Shown here: positions 35,280 to 44,524 of the stretch, in pieces
How the letters are laid out: each line of letters opens with the position of its first letter
Numbering within the stretch: the first letter of the stretch is position 1
NCBI RefSeq assembly: GCF_023554995.1
Contig: NZ_JAMJPK010000003.1
Coordinates: 62,001 to 126,000, forward strand
Source of the DNA: Halomonas gemina
GTDB lineage: Bacteria; Pseudomonadota; Gammaproteobacteria; Pseudomonadales; Halomonadaceae
Reading direction: 5' to 3'
Length of the DNA: 64,000 bases
The notes under the pieces: generated by a model
What the model was told of the DNA's origin: nothing
The model's input: the letters and a program-made list of their open reading frames with translations, nothing else
Databases searched by the model: none
Translations under genes and position numbers: made by a program

Positions 35280-36795
35280 CGTCCTCGCCCATCGTCGGGT
35301 TGACCAGAATTCGTGCACAGGATGCCAGATCGCCGGCCAGCAGGCCACGCTCTCCTCCCTGCCGGGCCGCCATGTCGGCGGCCAGGGCATGCACCAGCAC
35401 GCCGAGCCGGACCGCCGGCTCCAGGGGCAGCCCCTGTGCCACCAGAGCCCCCAGGATACCGGAGAGCGCATCGCCCATGCCGCCGCTGGCCATGCCCGGA
35501 TTGCCGTAGGGGCAGACGGCGAGCCCGTCGTGGCCGGCCACCAGGCTACCGGCACCCTTGAGCACCACCACCCCGCCGTAGCGCCGCTGCAGGGCCAGGG
35601 CCGCCGCGGGCCGGTCGGCCTCGACCTCGCCGGCGGAGAGACCCAGCAGGCGGGCGGCCTCGCCGGGATGCGGCGTCAGCACCCAGTCCTCACGGCGCTG
35701 GCCGCTGAAGCGACTCGCCAGCAGGTTGAGGGCGTCGGCGTCCACCACCAGCGGCCTGTCGGTCGCGAGCGCCGCCTGCAGCACGCCCTGCCCCCAGCTG
35801 CCCTGGCCGAGCCCCGGCCCCACCACCAGCACGTCGGCACGCCCCGCCAGCCCGGCGAGATCCCCGGCACCGCGAATCCCGTGGACCATCACCTCGGGGC
35901 GGCGCACCAGGCTCGCGGTCACGTGCTCGGGGGCCGTGGCCAGGCTCACCTTGCCGGCACCCAGCCGCGCGCAGGCCTCGGCGGCGAGCAGTGCCGCGCC
36001 ACCGAAACCCGGCGCCCCGCCCAGCACCAGCGCATGGCCGAAGTCGCCCTTGTGGGCGCTGCGGGCCCGCGGCGGCAGCCAGGCCGGGATCATACCGGCA
36101 TCGAGCAGGCGGGCCGCGGGCACCAGATCCGCCTCGGCCTCGGCATCCACGCCCAGGGCACGGAAGTCGACCTCTCCTACCCGGGTCGGGGCCGCCCCGG
36201 TGTGCAGGCCCAGCTTGTCGCCGATAAAGGTCACCGTCCGCGAAGCCCTCACCGCGACACCCAGCACCGCGCCGGTGTCGGCATGCAGCCCCGAGGGAAT
36301 ATCGATGGCCAGCACCGGCCGGCCACTGGCGTTGATGGTCTCGACCGCCTCGCGTGCCTCACCGCGCACCTCACCGCCGAGGCCGGTGCCCAGCAGGGCG
36401 TCAACGATCACCTCCCCCTCGAGGACGAGATCCGACCGCCAGGGCGCGGCCTTAACCCCCGCCGCCGTGGCCATGTCGGCGGCGCGCCTGGCATCGCCGG
36501 ACAGCTCGTCGAGCGGCTTGAGCAGGATGCGCTGCACGGCGAGTCCCTCGGTGGCGGCCAGTGCCGCCAGCACATGGCCATCGCCGCCGTTGTTGCCGCC
36601 GCCGCAGAGCACGCTGAGCGAGCGCACCTCGGGCCAGCGGGCCTTGAGGCTCTGCCAGGCGGCGGCCGCGGCGCGCTGCATCAGGGCGAAGCCCTCGATG
36701 CCCCCTGCGATGGTGCGCCGGTCGAGCTCGCGCACCTGGTCGGCGCGATAGAGCGGCCGCGATTGCCGCTCGGGGTGGGGGGCTTGCCGGGTCAT
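35260..36795 (-). CDS. nnr: Bifunctional NAD(P)H-hydrate epimerase/dehydratase
   Basis: This 511-residue enzyme repairs hydrated NAD(P)H. The N-terminal YjeF_N epimerase part (about residues 1-220) contains LCGGGNNGGDGHVLA; the C-terminal ADP-dependent dehydratase part (about 235-500) contains HKGDFGHALVLGG, LTPHPGEAARLL and the late GNPGMASGGMGDALSGI motif. It is the first gene of the nnr-tsaE-amidase-mutL-miaA-hfq run and is divergent from queG across 99 bp. Confidence 0.95.
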   Translation of the reverse strand: MTRQAPHPERQSRPLYRADQVRELDRRTIAGGIEGFALMQRAAAAAWQSLKARWPEVRSLSVLCGGGNNGGDGHVLAALAATEGLAVQRILLKPLDELSGDARRAADMATAAGVKAAPWRSDLVLEGEVIVDALLGTGLGGEVRGEAREAVETINASGRPVLAIDIPSGLHADTGAVLGVAVRASRTVTFIGDKLGLHTGAAPTRVGEVDFRALGVDAEAEADLVPAARLLDAGMIPAWLPPRARSAHKGDFGHALVLGGAPGFGGAALLAAEACARLGAGKVSLATAPEHVTASLVRRPEVMVHGIRGAGDLAGLAGRADVLVVGPGLGQGSWGQGVLQAALATDRPLVVDADALNLLASRFSGQRREDWVLTPHPGEAARLLGLSAGEVEADRPAAALALQRRYGGVVVLKGAGSLVAGHDGLAVCPYGNPGMASGGMGDALSGILGALVAQGLPLEPAVRLGVLVHALAADMAARQGGERGLLAGDLASCARILVNPTMGEDDAAATR

Positions 36796-36894
36796 CCGGT
36801 GTCTCCTCGTTCGGGATGCTTTACCATACCGAGTGTAAATTCTCTGCGCCTCACGCCAAGTCACGGGGCCGACCTGCATGGTGTTTTCTCGATC

Positions 36895-37998
36895 ATGACC
36901 CCCCTGTCCCCGCCGAGTGACGCACTCGACATGAACGCCCTGGCCGAGCAGATCAAGGCCTGGGGCCGCGAGCTCGGCTTCCAGCAGCTGGGCATCACCG
37001 ACGTCGACCTGGCCGAGGACGAGCGCTACCTCGAACGCTGGCTGGCGGCCGGCTTCCACGGCGAGATGGGCTTCATGGCCAAGCACGGCACCAAGCGCAC
37101 CCGGCCGGCGGAGCTGGTCCCCGGCACGCTGCGGGTGATCAGCGTGCGCCTGGACTACCTGCCCGCCGAGGTGGAGACGGCGAAGGTGCTGGGCCAGCCG
37201 GAGACCGCCTACGTCTCCCGCTACGCCACTGGCCGCGACTACCACAAGCTGATGCGCAAGCGACTGGCGACGCTCGCCAAGAGGATGGAGGCCGAGGTGG
37301 GCCCCTTCGGCTACCGCGCCTTCGTCGACTCCGCCCCGGTGATGGAACGCGCCCTGGCCCGCAAGGCGGGGCTGGGCTGGTTCGGCAAGAACGCCATGCT
37401 GCTCAACCCCAGGGCCGGCTCGCTGTTCTTCCTGGGCGAGCTCTACACCGACCTGCCGCTGCCGGTGGACGCCCCCTTCGAGGGCGACCACTGCGGCAGC
37501 TGCAGCGCTTGCCGCACCGCCTGCCCTACCGGCGCCATCGTCGAGGACCGGGTGGTCGATGCCCGGGCCTGCATCTCCTACCTGACCATCGAGCTGTTCG
37601 GGGCCATTCCCGAGCGCTACCGCGAGGCCATGGGCAACCGGGTGTTCGGCTGTGACGACTGCCAGCTGGTCTGTCCCTTCACCCGCTTTACCCGGGTCTC
37701 ACGCGAGGCAGACTTCGCGCCCCGCCACGACCTGGACCGCGCGAGCCTTGTCTCGTTGTTCGCCTGGGGCGAGGAGGAGTTCCTGGAGAAGACCGCCGGC
37801 AACCCGATCCGGCGCATCGGCTACGCGCGCTGGCTGCGCAACCTCGCCGTGGGGCTCGGCAACGCCCCCTGGAGCGAGGCCGTGGAGGCCGCGCTGTGGG
37901 CACGCCTGCCCTACCCCTCCGACCTGGTCCGCGAGCATGTGCGCTGGGCCCTGGCCCGGCAGCGGCAGAAGCGCCAGCGACTGATCGCCGCAGGCTAA
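36895..37998 (+). CDS. queG: Epoxyqueuosine reductase QueG
   Basis: This 367-residue cobalamin- and iron-sulfur-dependent enzyme makes the last step of queuosine formation in tRNA. Two [4Fe-4S] motifs are visible, CGSCSACRTACPTGAI and CDDCQLVCPFTRF. The N-terminal part has the VDSAPVMERALARKAGLGWFG stretch typical of the family. Start is taken at 36895; the internal ATG at 36931 is possible, and neither has a clear ribosome-binding site. It needs B12, which may relate to the nearby cobO. Confidence 0.94.
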   Translation: MTPLSPPSDALDMNALAEQIKAWGRELGFQQLGITDVDLAEDERYLERWLAAGFHGEMGFMAKHGTKRTRPAELVPGTLRVISVRLDYLPAEVETAKVLGQPETAYVSRYATGRDYHKLMRKRLATLAKRMEAEVGPFGYRAFVDSAPVMERALARKAGLGWFGKNAMLLNPRAGSLFFLGELYTDLPLPVDAPFEGDHCGSCSACRTACPTGAIVEDRVVDARACISYLTIELFGAIPERYREAMGNRVFGCDDCQLVCPFTRFTRVSREADFAPRHDLDRASLVSLFAWGEEEFLEKTAGNPIRRIGYARWLRNLAVGLGNAPWSEAVEAALWARLPYPSDLVREHVRWALARQRQKRQRLIAAG

Positions 37999-38014
37999 GC
38001 GGCCAAGCTGCCAA

Positions 38015-38035
38015 GCTGCCACCACGGTGGGCAGC
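38015..38035. terminator. Hairpin between convergent queG and orn
   Basis: GCTGCCACC and GGTGGGCAGC can pair with one bulge over a tiny loop, just after queG. It is followed by the 7-bp-phased repeat described separately rather than a T-tract, so the termination role is only likely. Confidence 0.4.
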
Positions 38036-38077
38036 TATCGGGTAAGGGCCAACCCCGCGGCAATGGCCTCGTGGTTG

Positions 38078-38108
38078 GCTTGTAGCTCGGCGCTTGCAGC
38101 TCGGCGCT
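38078..38108. repeat. 7-bp phased repeat at the orn 3' end
   Basis: The trinucleotide GCT recurs at 38078, 38085, 38092, 38099 and 38106, an exact 7-bp period over five units, and AGCTCGGCGCT occurs twice 14 bp apart. The array reaches up to the orn stop codon. Two 8-bp-spaced copies of GCCAAGCT lie at the other side of the gap (38002-38017). Confidence 0.6.
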
Positions 38109-38739
38109 ATTCTTCTTCGTCGCGCTCGTCGTCCGCCAGGCGCAGGAAAGTCTCGCGATAGTGCGCCAGCTCGGCGATGGACTCCCTGATGTCGTCCATG
38201 GCGAGGTGCACGTTGCGCTTCTGAAAGCCGGCCAGCGCCCCCGGGTTCCAGCGCTTGGCCAGCTCCTTCAGGGTCGAGACGTCCAGGTTGCGGTAGTGGA
38301 AGAAGGCCAGCAACTCGGGCATCTCCCGCTCCAGGAAGCGGCGGTCCTGGTGGATGCTGTTGCCGCACATGGGCGAGGTGCCGGGGGCGACATGCGCCCT
38401 GAGGAAAGCCAACGTCTGCTGCTCGGCATCGGCGGTATCGATGGGGCTCTCCTTCACCCGCTTCACCAGGCCGGAGGCGCCATGGGTCCGGGTGTTCCAC
38501 TCGTCCATCGCCTCGAGGAGGGTGTCAGGCTGGTGCACCGCGATCACCGGCCCCTCGGCGACGACGTTGAGCTCGCTGTCGGTGACCAGGGTCGCCACCT
38601 CAATGATCCGCTCGCGGTTCGGGTCGAGCCCGGTCATCTCCAGGTCGATCCAGACCAGGCGCTGGTGTCGCGGGTCCTGGGTGTCGGTGGACTGGGTCTC
38701 GGGGGACGGTGAGGTCTCGGAGAAAGCGTGCTCTGCCAT
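38107..38739 (-). CDS. orn: Oligoribonuclease
   Basis: This 210-residue DEDDh 3'-5' exonuclease degrades 2-5-nt RNAs, including pGpG from c-di-GMP breakdown, which ties it to the PilZ-controlled polysaccharide locus. The DEDD motif I is in [29 protein letters not shown] and the [11 protein letters not shown] region carry the remaining acidic and His residues. The N-terminus has about 25 extra disordered Ser/Thr-rich residues before the fold. ATG 38739 is chosen for its AAGGA site 6 bp upstream; ATG 38754 lacks one. Confidence 0.95.
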   Translation of the reverse strand: MAEHAFSETSPSPETQSTDTQDPRHQRLVWIDLEMTGLDPNRERIIEVATLVTDSELNVVAEGPVIAVHQPDTLLEAMDEWNTRTHGASGLVKRVKESPIDTADAEQQTLAFLRAHVAPGTSPMCGNSIHQDRRFLEREMPELLAFFHYRNLDVSTLKELAKRWNPGALAGFQKRNVHLAMDDIRESIAELAHYRETFLRLADDERDEEE

Positions 38740-38825
38740 GGGGGTTCCTTGCATGCGCCCGCTTGACGACAGCGGACACCTTGGGTGAGTACAATGAGAC
38801 CCATTGTAGCGAGCTTCAGGCCCCC

Positions 38826-39872
38826 ATGAGCAAACGCAAGTTGAGCCGCCAGCAGCGCTGGCGCATCGAGAAGGTCCAGGCCGAACGCGCCCGGCGTGCG
38901 GACCAGCGCGACGCCCGGGACGGCGATAAGCTGGCCGCCGGCGAGTACGGGCCCGAACAGGCCGGTCGGGTGATCGCCCATTTCGGCCGCACCCTGGACG
39001 TGCGGCCCGAGCAGGGCGGTGATGCCGTTCGTTGCCACCTGCGCGCCAACCTCGAGGGGCTGGTGACCGGCGACCGGGTCATCTGGCGCGCCGCCCATGA
39101 CGCCAATGACGGCGTGGTAGTGGCCCGGGGCGAGCGCGACAACGTCCTGGAGCGTCCCGATGCGCGCGGCCAGCTCAAGCCGGTGGCCGCCAACATCGAC
39201 CAGATCCTGATCATCTTCGCGGTGGAACCGGCGCCCCACGCCAACCTGATCGACCGCTACCTGGTGGCCGCCGAGGCCACCGGCATCGCCCCGGTGCTGG
39301 TGCTCAACAAGATCGACCTGCTGCCGCAACACGGCGGCGAGCTGCGCGACCTGCTGGCCCGCTACGAGCGTCTGGGCTACCCGGTGGTCACCACCACCAC
39401 CGAGCGCGAGGGGGGCCTCTCGGCCTTGCACGCCCGGCTGGCCGGACGCACCTCGGTGTTCGTGGGCCAGAGCGGCGTGGGCAAGTCCTCGCTGATCGAC
39501 CGCCTGTTGCCAGACGAGGAACTTCGCATCGGGGCGCTGTCGAAGGACACGCGCAAGGGCACCCATACCACCACCACCGCGCGCCTCTATGTCCTGCCGA
39601 GCCCCGCCCCAGGCGCTGCGTCCGAGGCCAGCGAGGGCGAGCTGATCGACTCGCCGGGGATCCGCGAGTTCGGCCTGGGCCACCTGGACGAGCAACAGGT
39701 CACCGAGGGCTTCGTCGAGTTTCGCGACGTCCTGGGCCACTGCCGCTTCCGCGACTGCCGCCACCGCCATGAGCCGGGCTGCGCCCTGCTCGCCGCCGTG
39801 GAACGCGGCGACATCCACCCCGAGCGCTTTGCCAGCTACCGACGCATCCTCGAGAGTCTCGGGGAAGCCTGA
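38826..39872 (+). CDS. rsgA: Small-subunit ribosome biogenesis GTPase RsgA
   Basis: This 348-residue circularly permuted GTPase acts in late 30S assembly. It has an OB-fold N-terminus (about residues 35-110), the permuted G motifs (NKIDL, then P-loop [16 protein letters not shown], then [10 protein letters not shown]), and a C-terminal zinc knuckle ([14 protein letters not shown]). It is divergent from orn, the usual neighbour, with an 86-bp gap. The downstream gap to the sulfurtransferase holds the 14-bp repeat. Confidence 0.95.
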   Translation: MSKRKLSRQQRWRIEKVQAERARRADQRDARDGDKLAAGEYGPEQAGRVIAHFGRTLDVRPEQGGDAVRCHLRANLEGLVTGDRVIWRAAHDANDGVVVARGERDNVLERPDARGQLKPVAANIDQILIIFAVEPAPHANLIDRYLVAAEATGIAPVLVLNKIDLLPQHGGELRDLLARYERLGYPVVTTTTEREGGLSALHARLAGRTSVFVGQSGVGKSSLIDRLLPDEELRIGALSKDTRKGTHTTTTARLYVLPSPAPGAASEASEGELIDSPGIREFGLGHLDEQQVTEGFVEFRDVLGHCRFRDCRHRHEPGCALLAAVERGDIHPERFASYRRILESLGEA

Positions 39873-39889
39873 CGCCAGGCGCCTGAATC

Positions 39890-39937
39890 AAGGAGCCTGG
39901 ATCAAGGAGTCGAGTTTAAGGAGCTGAATTTAAGGAG
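39890..39937 (+). repeat. Four 14-bp-spaced Shine-Dalgarno-like repeats
   Basis: AAGGAG occurs at 39890, 39904, 39918 and 39932, spaced by exactly 14 bp, each preceded by TC or TT. The last copy sits 8 bp before the ATG of the sulfurtransferase gene and is its ribosome-binding site; the other three lie in register upstream. The unit looks like a double heptad and matches the 7-bp phasing seen at 38078-38108 and 44524-44635. Confidence 0.75.
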
Positions 39938-39945
39938 AATGTGCC

Positions 39946-40788
39946 ATGAGTTCCGAAGACAACCTGCTCCCGCTGATCATCGAGCCCGACCAGCTCGTCG
40001 ACCACCTTGACGAGCCGTCGCTGCTGATCATCGACGTGCCACTCAAGGCCGAGAGCTACGGCGAGGGGCACGTTCCCGGCGCTGTCTTCCTGGATCATCG
40101 CCTGCTGATGCACGGCGAGGACCCGACCGGCGAAGCCGTACCCAACGAGGTGCCCACGGTGGAGGCGCTCTCCCGGCTGTTCTCGTCGCTCGGCCTGACC
40201 CGGGACACCCATGTGGTCGCCTACGATGACGAGGGCGGCGGCTGGGCCGGACGCCTGCTGTGGACCCTGGAGCTGATCGGCCACACCCGTTACTCCTATC
40301 TCAACGGCGGCATCCACGCCTGGCGGGAGGCCGGCCGGCCCGTCTCCACCGAGGCATTCGCGCCCCAACCCAGCGACTACGAGGCGGAGATCCTGCACCC
40401 CGAGGTCGCCATCGATCGCCTCGAGCTCCAGGAGCGCCTTGGCGAGAAGGGGTTCGCGGTCTGGGATGCCCGCTCGCGCGCCGAATACGACGGCGAGAAG
40501 GGCAACAACACGCGCCTTGGCCACATCCCCGGTGCGGTGAACATGGAGTGGACCGAGGCCATGGACCGGGAGCACGGCCTGCGGATCCGCGACTATGCGG
40601 AGCTCGTCACCGAGCTCGAGGCCCTGGGCCTGACCCCGGACATGGAAGTGGTCACCCACTGCCAGAGCCACCACCGCAGCGGCTTCACCTGGCTGGTGGG
40701 CAAGGCGCTGGGCTTCGAGAAGATCCGCGGCTATGCCGGCTCCTGGAAGGAGTGGGGCAACCGCGACGATACGCCGATCGAGACATAG
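39946..40788 (+). CDS. rhdA: Thiosulfate sulfurtransferase (rhodanese), RhdA type
   Basis: This 280-residue protein has two rhodanese domains; the C-terminal one carries the catalytic cysteine (near residue 239) in the loop CQSHHRSG. This resembles the unusual CQTHHRSG loop of Azotobacter RhdA rather than the CRKGVTA loop of mammalian rhodanese. It transfers sulfane sulfur from thiosulfate or other donors. It sits between rsgA and psd, the same order as in pseudomonads, and is 9 bp from psd. Confidence 0.9.
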   Translation: MSSEDNLLPLIIEPDQLVDHLDEPSLLIIDVPLKAESYGEGHVPGAVFLDHRLLMHGEDPTGEAVPNEVPTVEALSRLFSSLGLTRDTHVVAYDDEGGGWAGRLLWTLELIGHTRYSYLNGGIHAWREAGRPVSTEAFAPQPSDYEAEILHPEVAIDRLELQERLGEKGFAVWDARSRAEYDGEKGNNTRLGHIPGAVNMEWTEAMDREHGLRIRDYAELVTELEALGLTPDMEVVTHCQSHHRSGFTWLVGKALGFEKIRGYAGSWKEWGNRDDTPIET

Positions 40789-40797
40789 GACACCCTC

Positions 40798-41631
40798 TTG
40801 CCACTCTCGCGACTCTTTGCCCTGATCCAGTACCCGCTGCCCCACCACCTGCTTTCGCGGCTGGTGGGCGGGCTCGCCGACTGCCGACTGCCGTGGCTGA
40901 AGAACGCCCTGATCAAGGCCTTCATCCGGCAGTTCCGCGTCGACATGGACGAGGCCGCCGAGCCCGACCCGACGGCCTACGCCACCTTCAACGACTTCTT
41001 CACCCGCGCCCTGGAGGAGGACGCCCGTCCCGTTGGAGAGGGCCTGGTCTCACCCGCCGACGGCACCCTCTCGCAGTTCGGCGCCGTCGAGGCCGGCCAG
41101 CTGCTCCAGGCCAAGGGACACCGCTTCTCGATGATGGAGCTGCTCGGCGACGACGGCGAGGCGGCCCGCCGCTACCTCGGCGGCAGTTTTGCCACCGTCT
41201 ACCTCTCGCCGAGCGACTACCACCGGGTCCACATGCCCGCCAGCGGCACCCTCACCGAGATGGTCTATGTGCCGGGCCGGCTGTTCTCGGTGAACGCCGC
41301 CACCACCGAGCATGTACCCAACCTCTTCGCCCGCAACGAGCGGCTGGTGTGCCACTTCGATACCGAGCACGGCCCCATGGTGGTGGTGCTGGTCGGGGCG
41401 ATGATCGTCGCCGCCATCGAGACGGTCTGGGCCGGCCAGATCACCCCGCTCTCCGGTGAGGTGCAGCGCGTGCGCTTCGACACCCCGGTGCGCCTCGAGA
41501 AGGGCGATGAGATGGGCCGCTTCAAGCTCGGCTCCACGGTGGTGATGGCGTTCAGCGAGCCGGTCGCCTTCACCGACACCATTGAGCCCGGCGCCAAGGT
41601 ACAGATGGGACAGTCGCTGGGAAGCGTCTAG
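40798..41631 (+). CDS. psd: Phosphatidylserine decarboxylase proenzyme
   Basis: This 277-residue membrane-associated enzyme makes phosphatidylethanolamine. The self-cleavage motif LGST is at about residues 244-247, the Ser becoming the pyruvoyl group; [10 protein letters not shown] and [17 protein letters not shown] are also typical. The start is a TTG at 40798 with AGGA 8 bp upstream; no ATG or GTG is available in frame at the right position. The 3' end overlaps the convergent epmA by 4 bp. Confidence 0.95.
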   Translation: MPLSRLFALIQYPLPHHLLSRLVGGLADCRLPWLKNALIKAFIRQFRVDMDEAAEPDPTAYATFNDFFTRALEEDARPVGEGLVSPADGTLSQFGAVEAGQLLQAKGHRFSMMELLGDDGEAARRYLGGSFATVYLSPSDYHRVHMPASGTLTEMVYVPGRLFSVNAATTEHVPNLFARNERLVCHFDTEHGPMVVVLVGAMIVAAIETVWAGQITPLSGEVQRVRFDTPVRLEKGDEMGRFKLGSTVVMAFSEPVAFTDTIEPGAKVQMGQSLGSV

Positions 41632-42614
41632 CAGCGCGGCGTGGCGAAGGCCATGACTTCCGCCACGCTCGACTTGCCCAGCGCCAGCTGAATCAACCGG
41701 TCGAGGCCCAGCGCCACGCCGCTGCCTTCCGGCATGCCGTTCGCCAGGGCCGCCAGCAGGCGCGTGTCCACGTCCACCTCGGACAGGCCTGCGGCGCGCC
41801 GAGCAGCATTGTCCGCGGCGAAGCGCGCCGCCTGCTCCTCGGCGTCGATGAGCTCGTCGTAGCCATTGGCGAGCTCCAGCCCCTCCAGATAGAGCTCGAA
41901 GCGCGAGGCCACCCAGGCACCGTCCTCGAGGTCGCGATGGTGGCGCGCCAGGGCGGCCTGGCTGGCGGGATAGTCCACGACCACGTCGAGGCCATCCCGC
42001 CCGAGGTGGGGTTCGATCGCGAGGCTCATCAAGAGGTCCAGGCAGCCGTCGCGGTCACTGTCGGCCATGTCCAGGTCGCCCACCTCCCCCGCCAGGCGCC
42101 GCAGCTCGGCGAGCGGGACGCTGAAGGGGTCGATGGCCAGGTGTTCGCGGAACAGCTCGCGGTAGCGGCGCTGTCGAAGCGAGCCCGGCTTATCCCCCAG
42201 TTCTGGGCCCAGCACGCTGCTCACCAGGGCGGCGGTCTCCTCGATCAGCGCCTCGAGCCCTAGCCCGGGGCGATACCACTCCAGCATGGTGAACTCGAGA
42301 TTGTGACGCCGCCCCACCTCGCCGTCGCGAAAGCTTCTGGCCAGTTGGAAGATCGGCCCTGAGCCTGCGGCCAGCAGCCGCTTCATATGGAACTCCGGGG
42401 AGGTCTGCAGCCAGAGCCGCTCGCGCCCGGCCGGGGTGGTGGCCTGGGCGGAAAGCGAAGCCAGGTGCACCTCGGTGCTGCCGCCGTGGCCCAGCACCGG
42501 CGTCTCCACCTCCAGCACGCCACGGCGGGCGAAGAAGGCACGCACCTCGGCGAGCAGTCGCGCCCGCTCATGCAGGGTCTCGATAGTCGCCGTGGGGCGC
42601 CAGTCGTCTGTCAT
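41628..42614 (-). CDS. epmA: EF-P (R)-beta-lysine ligase
   Basis: This 328-residue class II lysyl-tRNA-synthetase-like enzyme (GenX/PoxA) attaches (R)-beta-lysine to Lys34 of EF-P. It lacks the tRNA anticodon-binding domain. Class II motifs are visible: the ETPVLGHGG region, [22 protein letters not shown] (motif 2) and [11 protein letters not shown] (motif 3). It lies downstream of efp, separated by a hairpin, and its 3' end overlaps psd convergently. Confidence 0.95.
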   Translation of the reverse strand: MTDDWRPTATIETLHERARLLAEVRAFFARRGVLEVETPVLGHGGSTEVHLASLSAQATTPAGRERLWLQTSPEFHMKRLLAAGSGPIFQLARSFRDGEVGRRHNLEFTMLEWYRPGLGLEALIEETAALVSSVLGPELGDKPGSLRQRRYRELFREHLAIDPFSVPLAELRRLAGEVGDLDMADSDRDGCLDLLMSLAIEPHLGRDGLDVVVDYPASQAALARHHRDLEDGAWVASRFELYLEGLELANGYDELIDAEEQAARFAADNAARRAAGLSEVDVDTRLLAALANGMPEGSGVALGLDRLIQLALGKSSVAEVMAFATPRC

Positions 42615-42635
42615 GTCCCGACCTCCAGAACCGAC

Positions 42636-42660
42636 AAGGCCACGCCGTTAGCGTGGCCTT
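42636..42660 (-). terminator. Hairpin between efp and epmA
   Basis: AAGGCCACGC pairs perfectly with GCGTGGCCTT over a 5-nt loop. On the minus strand it would lie after efp, with only a weak T-content tail, and ends 22 bp before the epmA start, so it may attenuate read-through. Confidence 0.6.
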
Positions 42661-42691
42661 GAAAGCTTTATCAACCCAGCTTTCGCCCTCT

Positions 42692-42793
42692 CCGAGCGAT
42701 GCTCAGACAAGGCGAATCCCGAGTAAGGCGGCGGAGTTTAGCAGCGCTAAATGAGCAAGCCGTCTCGGGATTCAACGCCGTATGAGCGAGCGC
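42692..42793. repeat. Extragenic palindromic element upstream of epmA
   Basis: A ~100-bp imperfect palindrome lies between efp and epmA. The centre is TTTAGC-AGC-GCTAAA (42737-42751); intermediate arms GGCGAATCCCGAG (42711-42723) and CTCGGGATTCAACGCC (42764-42779) are complementary apart from a two-base insertion, and both ends carry GAGCGA-like sequence. It has the same architecture as the element at 6753-6911 (central TAGC/GCTA hairpin, GCGAGCG-like ends) but differs in sequence. Confidence 0.6.
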
Positions 42794-42808
42794 AGGAAGG
42801 GCCGAACC

Positions 42809-43375
42809 TCAAGCGCGGGAGACGTACTCGCCGGACCGCGTATCCACCTTCAGCACCTCGCCCTCGTTGATGAACAGCGGCACGCGCACCACGGCGCCGG
42901 AGGAGAGAGTCGCCGGCTTGGAGCCCCCCTGGGCGGTGTCACCCTTGAGGCCCGGGTCGGTCTCGGTCACTTCCAGCTCGATGAAGTTCGGCGGGGTGAC
43001 GTTGATCACGTTGTCGTTCCACAGGGTCACGGTGTAGGGCACCTGCTCCTTGAGCCACTTCTCGGTGTCGCCCAGGGCCTTCTTCTCCACGGCATACTGC
43101 TCGAAGGAGCCATCGGTCTTCATGAAGTACCACATGTCACCGTCGGTATAGAGGTACTCCATCTCCAGTTCGAGGACGTCGGCGGCTTCCAGGGAGTCGC
43201 CGGACTTGAAGGTGCGCTCCCAGACGCGGCCGGTCATCAGGTTGCGCAGCTTGACGCGGTTGAAGGCCTGTCCCTTGCCGGGCTTGACCAGTTCGTTCTC
43301 GACGATGCTGCACGGGTCACCGTCCAGCATCACCTTCAGACCGCCCTTGAATTCGTTGGTAGAATAGTTGGCCAT
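42809..43375 (-). CDS. efp: Elongation factor P
   Basis: This 188-residue three-domain protein relieves ribosome stalling at polyproline. Domain I carries the modifiable Lys34 in the loop KPGKGQAF, matching the type lysylated by EpmA and EpmB. Domain III ends with [16 protein letters not shown]. It is divergent from epmB, and epmA is on the same strand downstream, so the modification system is clustered. A gene for the EpmC hydroxylase is not in the window. Confidence 0.97.
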   Translation of the reverse strand: MANYSTNEFKGGLKVMLDGDPCSIVENELVKPGKGQAFNRVKLRNLMTGRVWERTFKSGDSLEAADVLELEMEYLYTDGDMWYFMKTDGSFEQYAVEKKALGDTEKWLKEQVPYTVTLWNDNVINVTPPNFIELEVTETDPGLKGDTAQGGSKPATLSSGAVVRVPLFINEGEVLKVDTRSGEYVSRA

Positions 43376-43483
43376 GATGTCTTACCCATATTCGAGCGCG
43401 CCACCGGCACTGGCCGGGGGCGCGCGCAAGCAGATGAAGTTCGACGGGGAACTCGCCCCCGTCCGCATTGACTGGTGTGTCGC

Positions 43484-44524
43484 ATGATAACCCGAAGCAG
43501 CGCCCTTTTGCAGCGTCCCGGCCGGGAGGAGGCGCAGCCCCTGTCCATCCAGTCCCGCTGGCAGACCCAGCTGGCCAGGGCGATCCGCGATCCCCGCGAG
43601 CTGTGCCGCCGCCTGGGACTCGACGAGGCCTGGTGGGTCGGTGCCGAACGTGGCCATGCCCTCTTCGAGGTGCGGGTCCCCGAGGCCTACCTGGCACGCA
43701 TACGCCCCGGCGACCCCTCCGACCCCCTGCTGCGCCAGGTGCTGCCGCTGGCCGAGGAAGAGCTGGTGGCGCCCGGCTATGTGGCCGACCCCCTGGCTGA
43801 GGCCGAGCATGCCCCTGCACCGGGGCTGATCCACAAGTATGCCGGCCGGGTTCTGCTCATCGCGAGTCCCGCCTGCGCGGTGAACTGCCGCTACTGCTTC
43901 CGCCGCCACTTCCCCTACGAGGAGAACGCTCCCTCGCGCGCGCAGTGGGAGGCCAGCCTGGAGCATCTGCGCGAGGATGCGAGCATTCACGAGGCCATCC
44001 TCTCCGGGGGCGACCCCCTGGCCGCGAGCGACCGCCAGCTGGCCTGGCTGGTCGAGCGCCTGGACGCCGTCCCTCACCTCAGGCGGCTGCGGATCCACAC
44101 CCGGCTGCCGGTGGTGATCCCCGAGCGCATCGACGACGCCCTGCTCGGCTGGCTCTCCGCCAGCCGCCTGCAGAAAGTAATGGTGCTGCACATCAACCAT
44201 GCCCACGAGATCGACGAGGCCGTCATCGCGGCATGCCGCAGGCTGAAAGACGCCGGGGTGACCCTGCTCAACCAGAGCGTGCTGCTGCGCGAGGTCAACG
44301 ACTCGGTGGAGGCCCTGGCCGCGCTCTCCGAGCGGCTGTTCGAGGCCGGCATCCTGCCCTACTACCTCCATGTGCTCGACCCGGTGGCCGGGGCGGCGCA
44401 CTTCGACGTGCCGGACGACGAGGCCCGCGAACTGGTCGCGGGCCTGAGAGAGGTATTGCCGGGCTTTCTGATGCCGCGGCTGGTGCGGGAGATTCCCGGC
44501 GAGGCGAGCAAGACGCCCTTGTAG
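43484..44524 (+). CDS. epmB: EF-P beta-lysylation protein EpmB (lysine 2,3-aminomutase family)
   Basis: This 346-residue radical SAM enzyme converts (S)-alpha-lysine to (R)-beta-lysine for EF-P. The [4Fe-4S]/SAM motif CAVNCRYCF is at about residues 131-139, and the PLP-linked KamA-like fold follows, including SGGDPLAASD and HTRLPVVIPERI. The start is ATG 43484; GTG 43475, three codons upstream, is possible. Divergent from efp with a 108-bp shared promoter region. Confidence 0.94.
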   Translation: MITRSSALLQRPGREEAQPLSIQSRWQTQLARAIRDPRELCRRLGLDEAWWVGAERGHALFEVRVPEAYLARIRPGDPSDPLLRQVLPLAEEELVAPGYVADPLAEAEHAPAPGLIHKYAGRVLLIASPACAVNCRYCFRRHFPYEENAPSRAQWEASLEHLREDASIHEAILSGGDPLAASDRQLAWLVERLDAVPHLRRLRIHTRLPVVIPERIDDALLGWLSASRLQKVMVLHINHAHEIDEAVIAACRRLKDAGVTLLNQSVLLREVNDSVEALAALSERLFEAGILPYYLHVLDPVAGAAHFDVPDDEARELVAGLREVLPGFLMPRLVREIPGEASKTPL

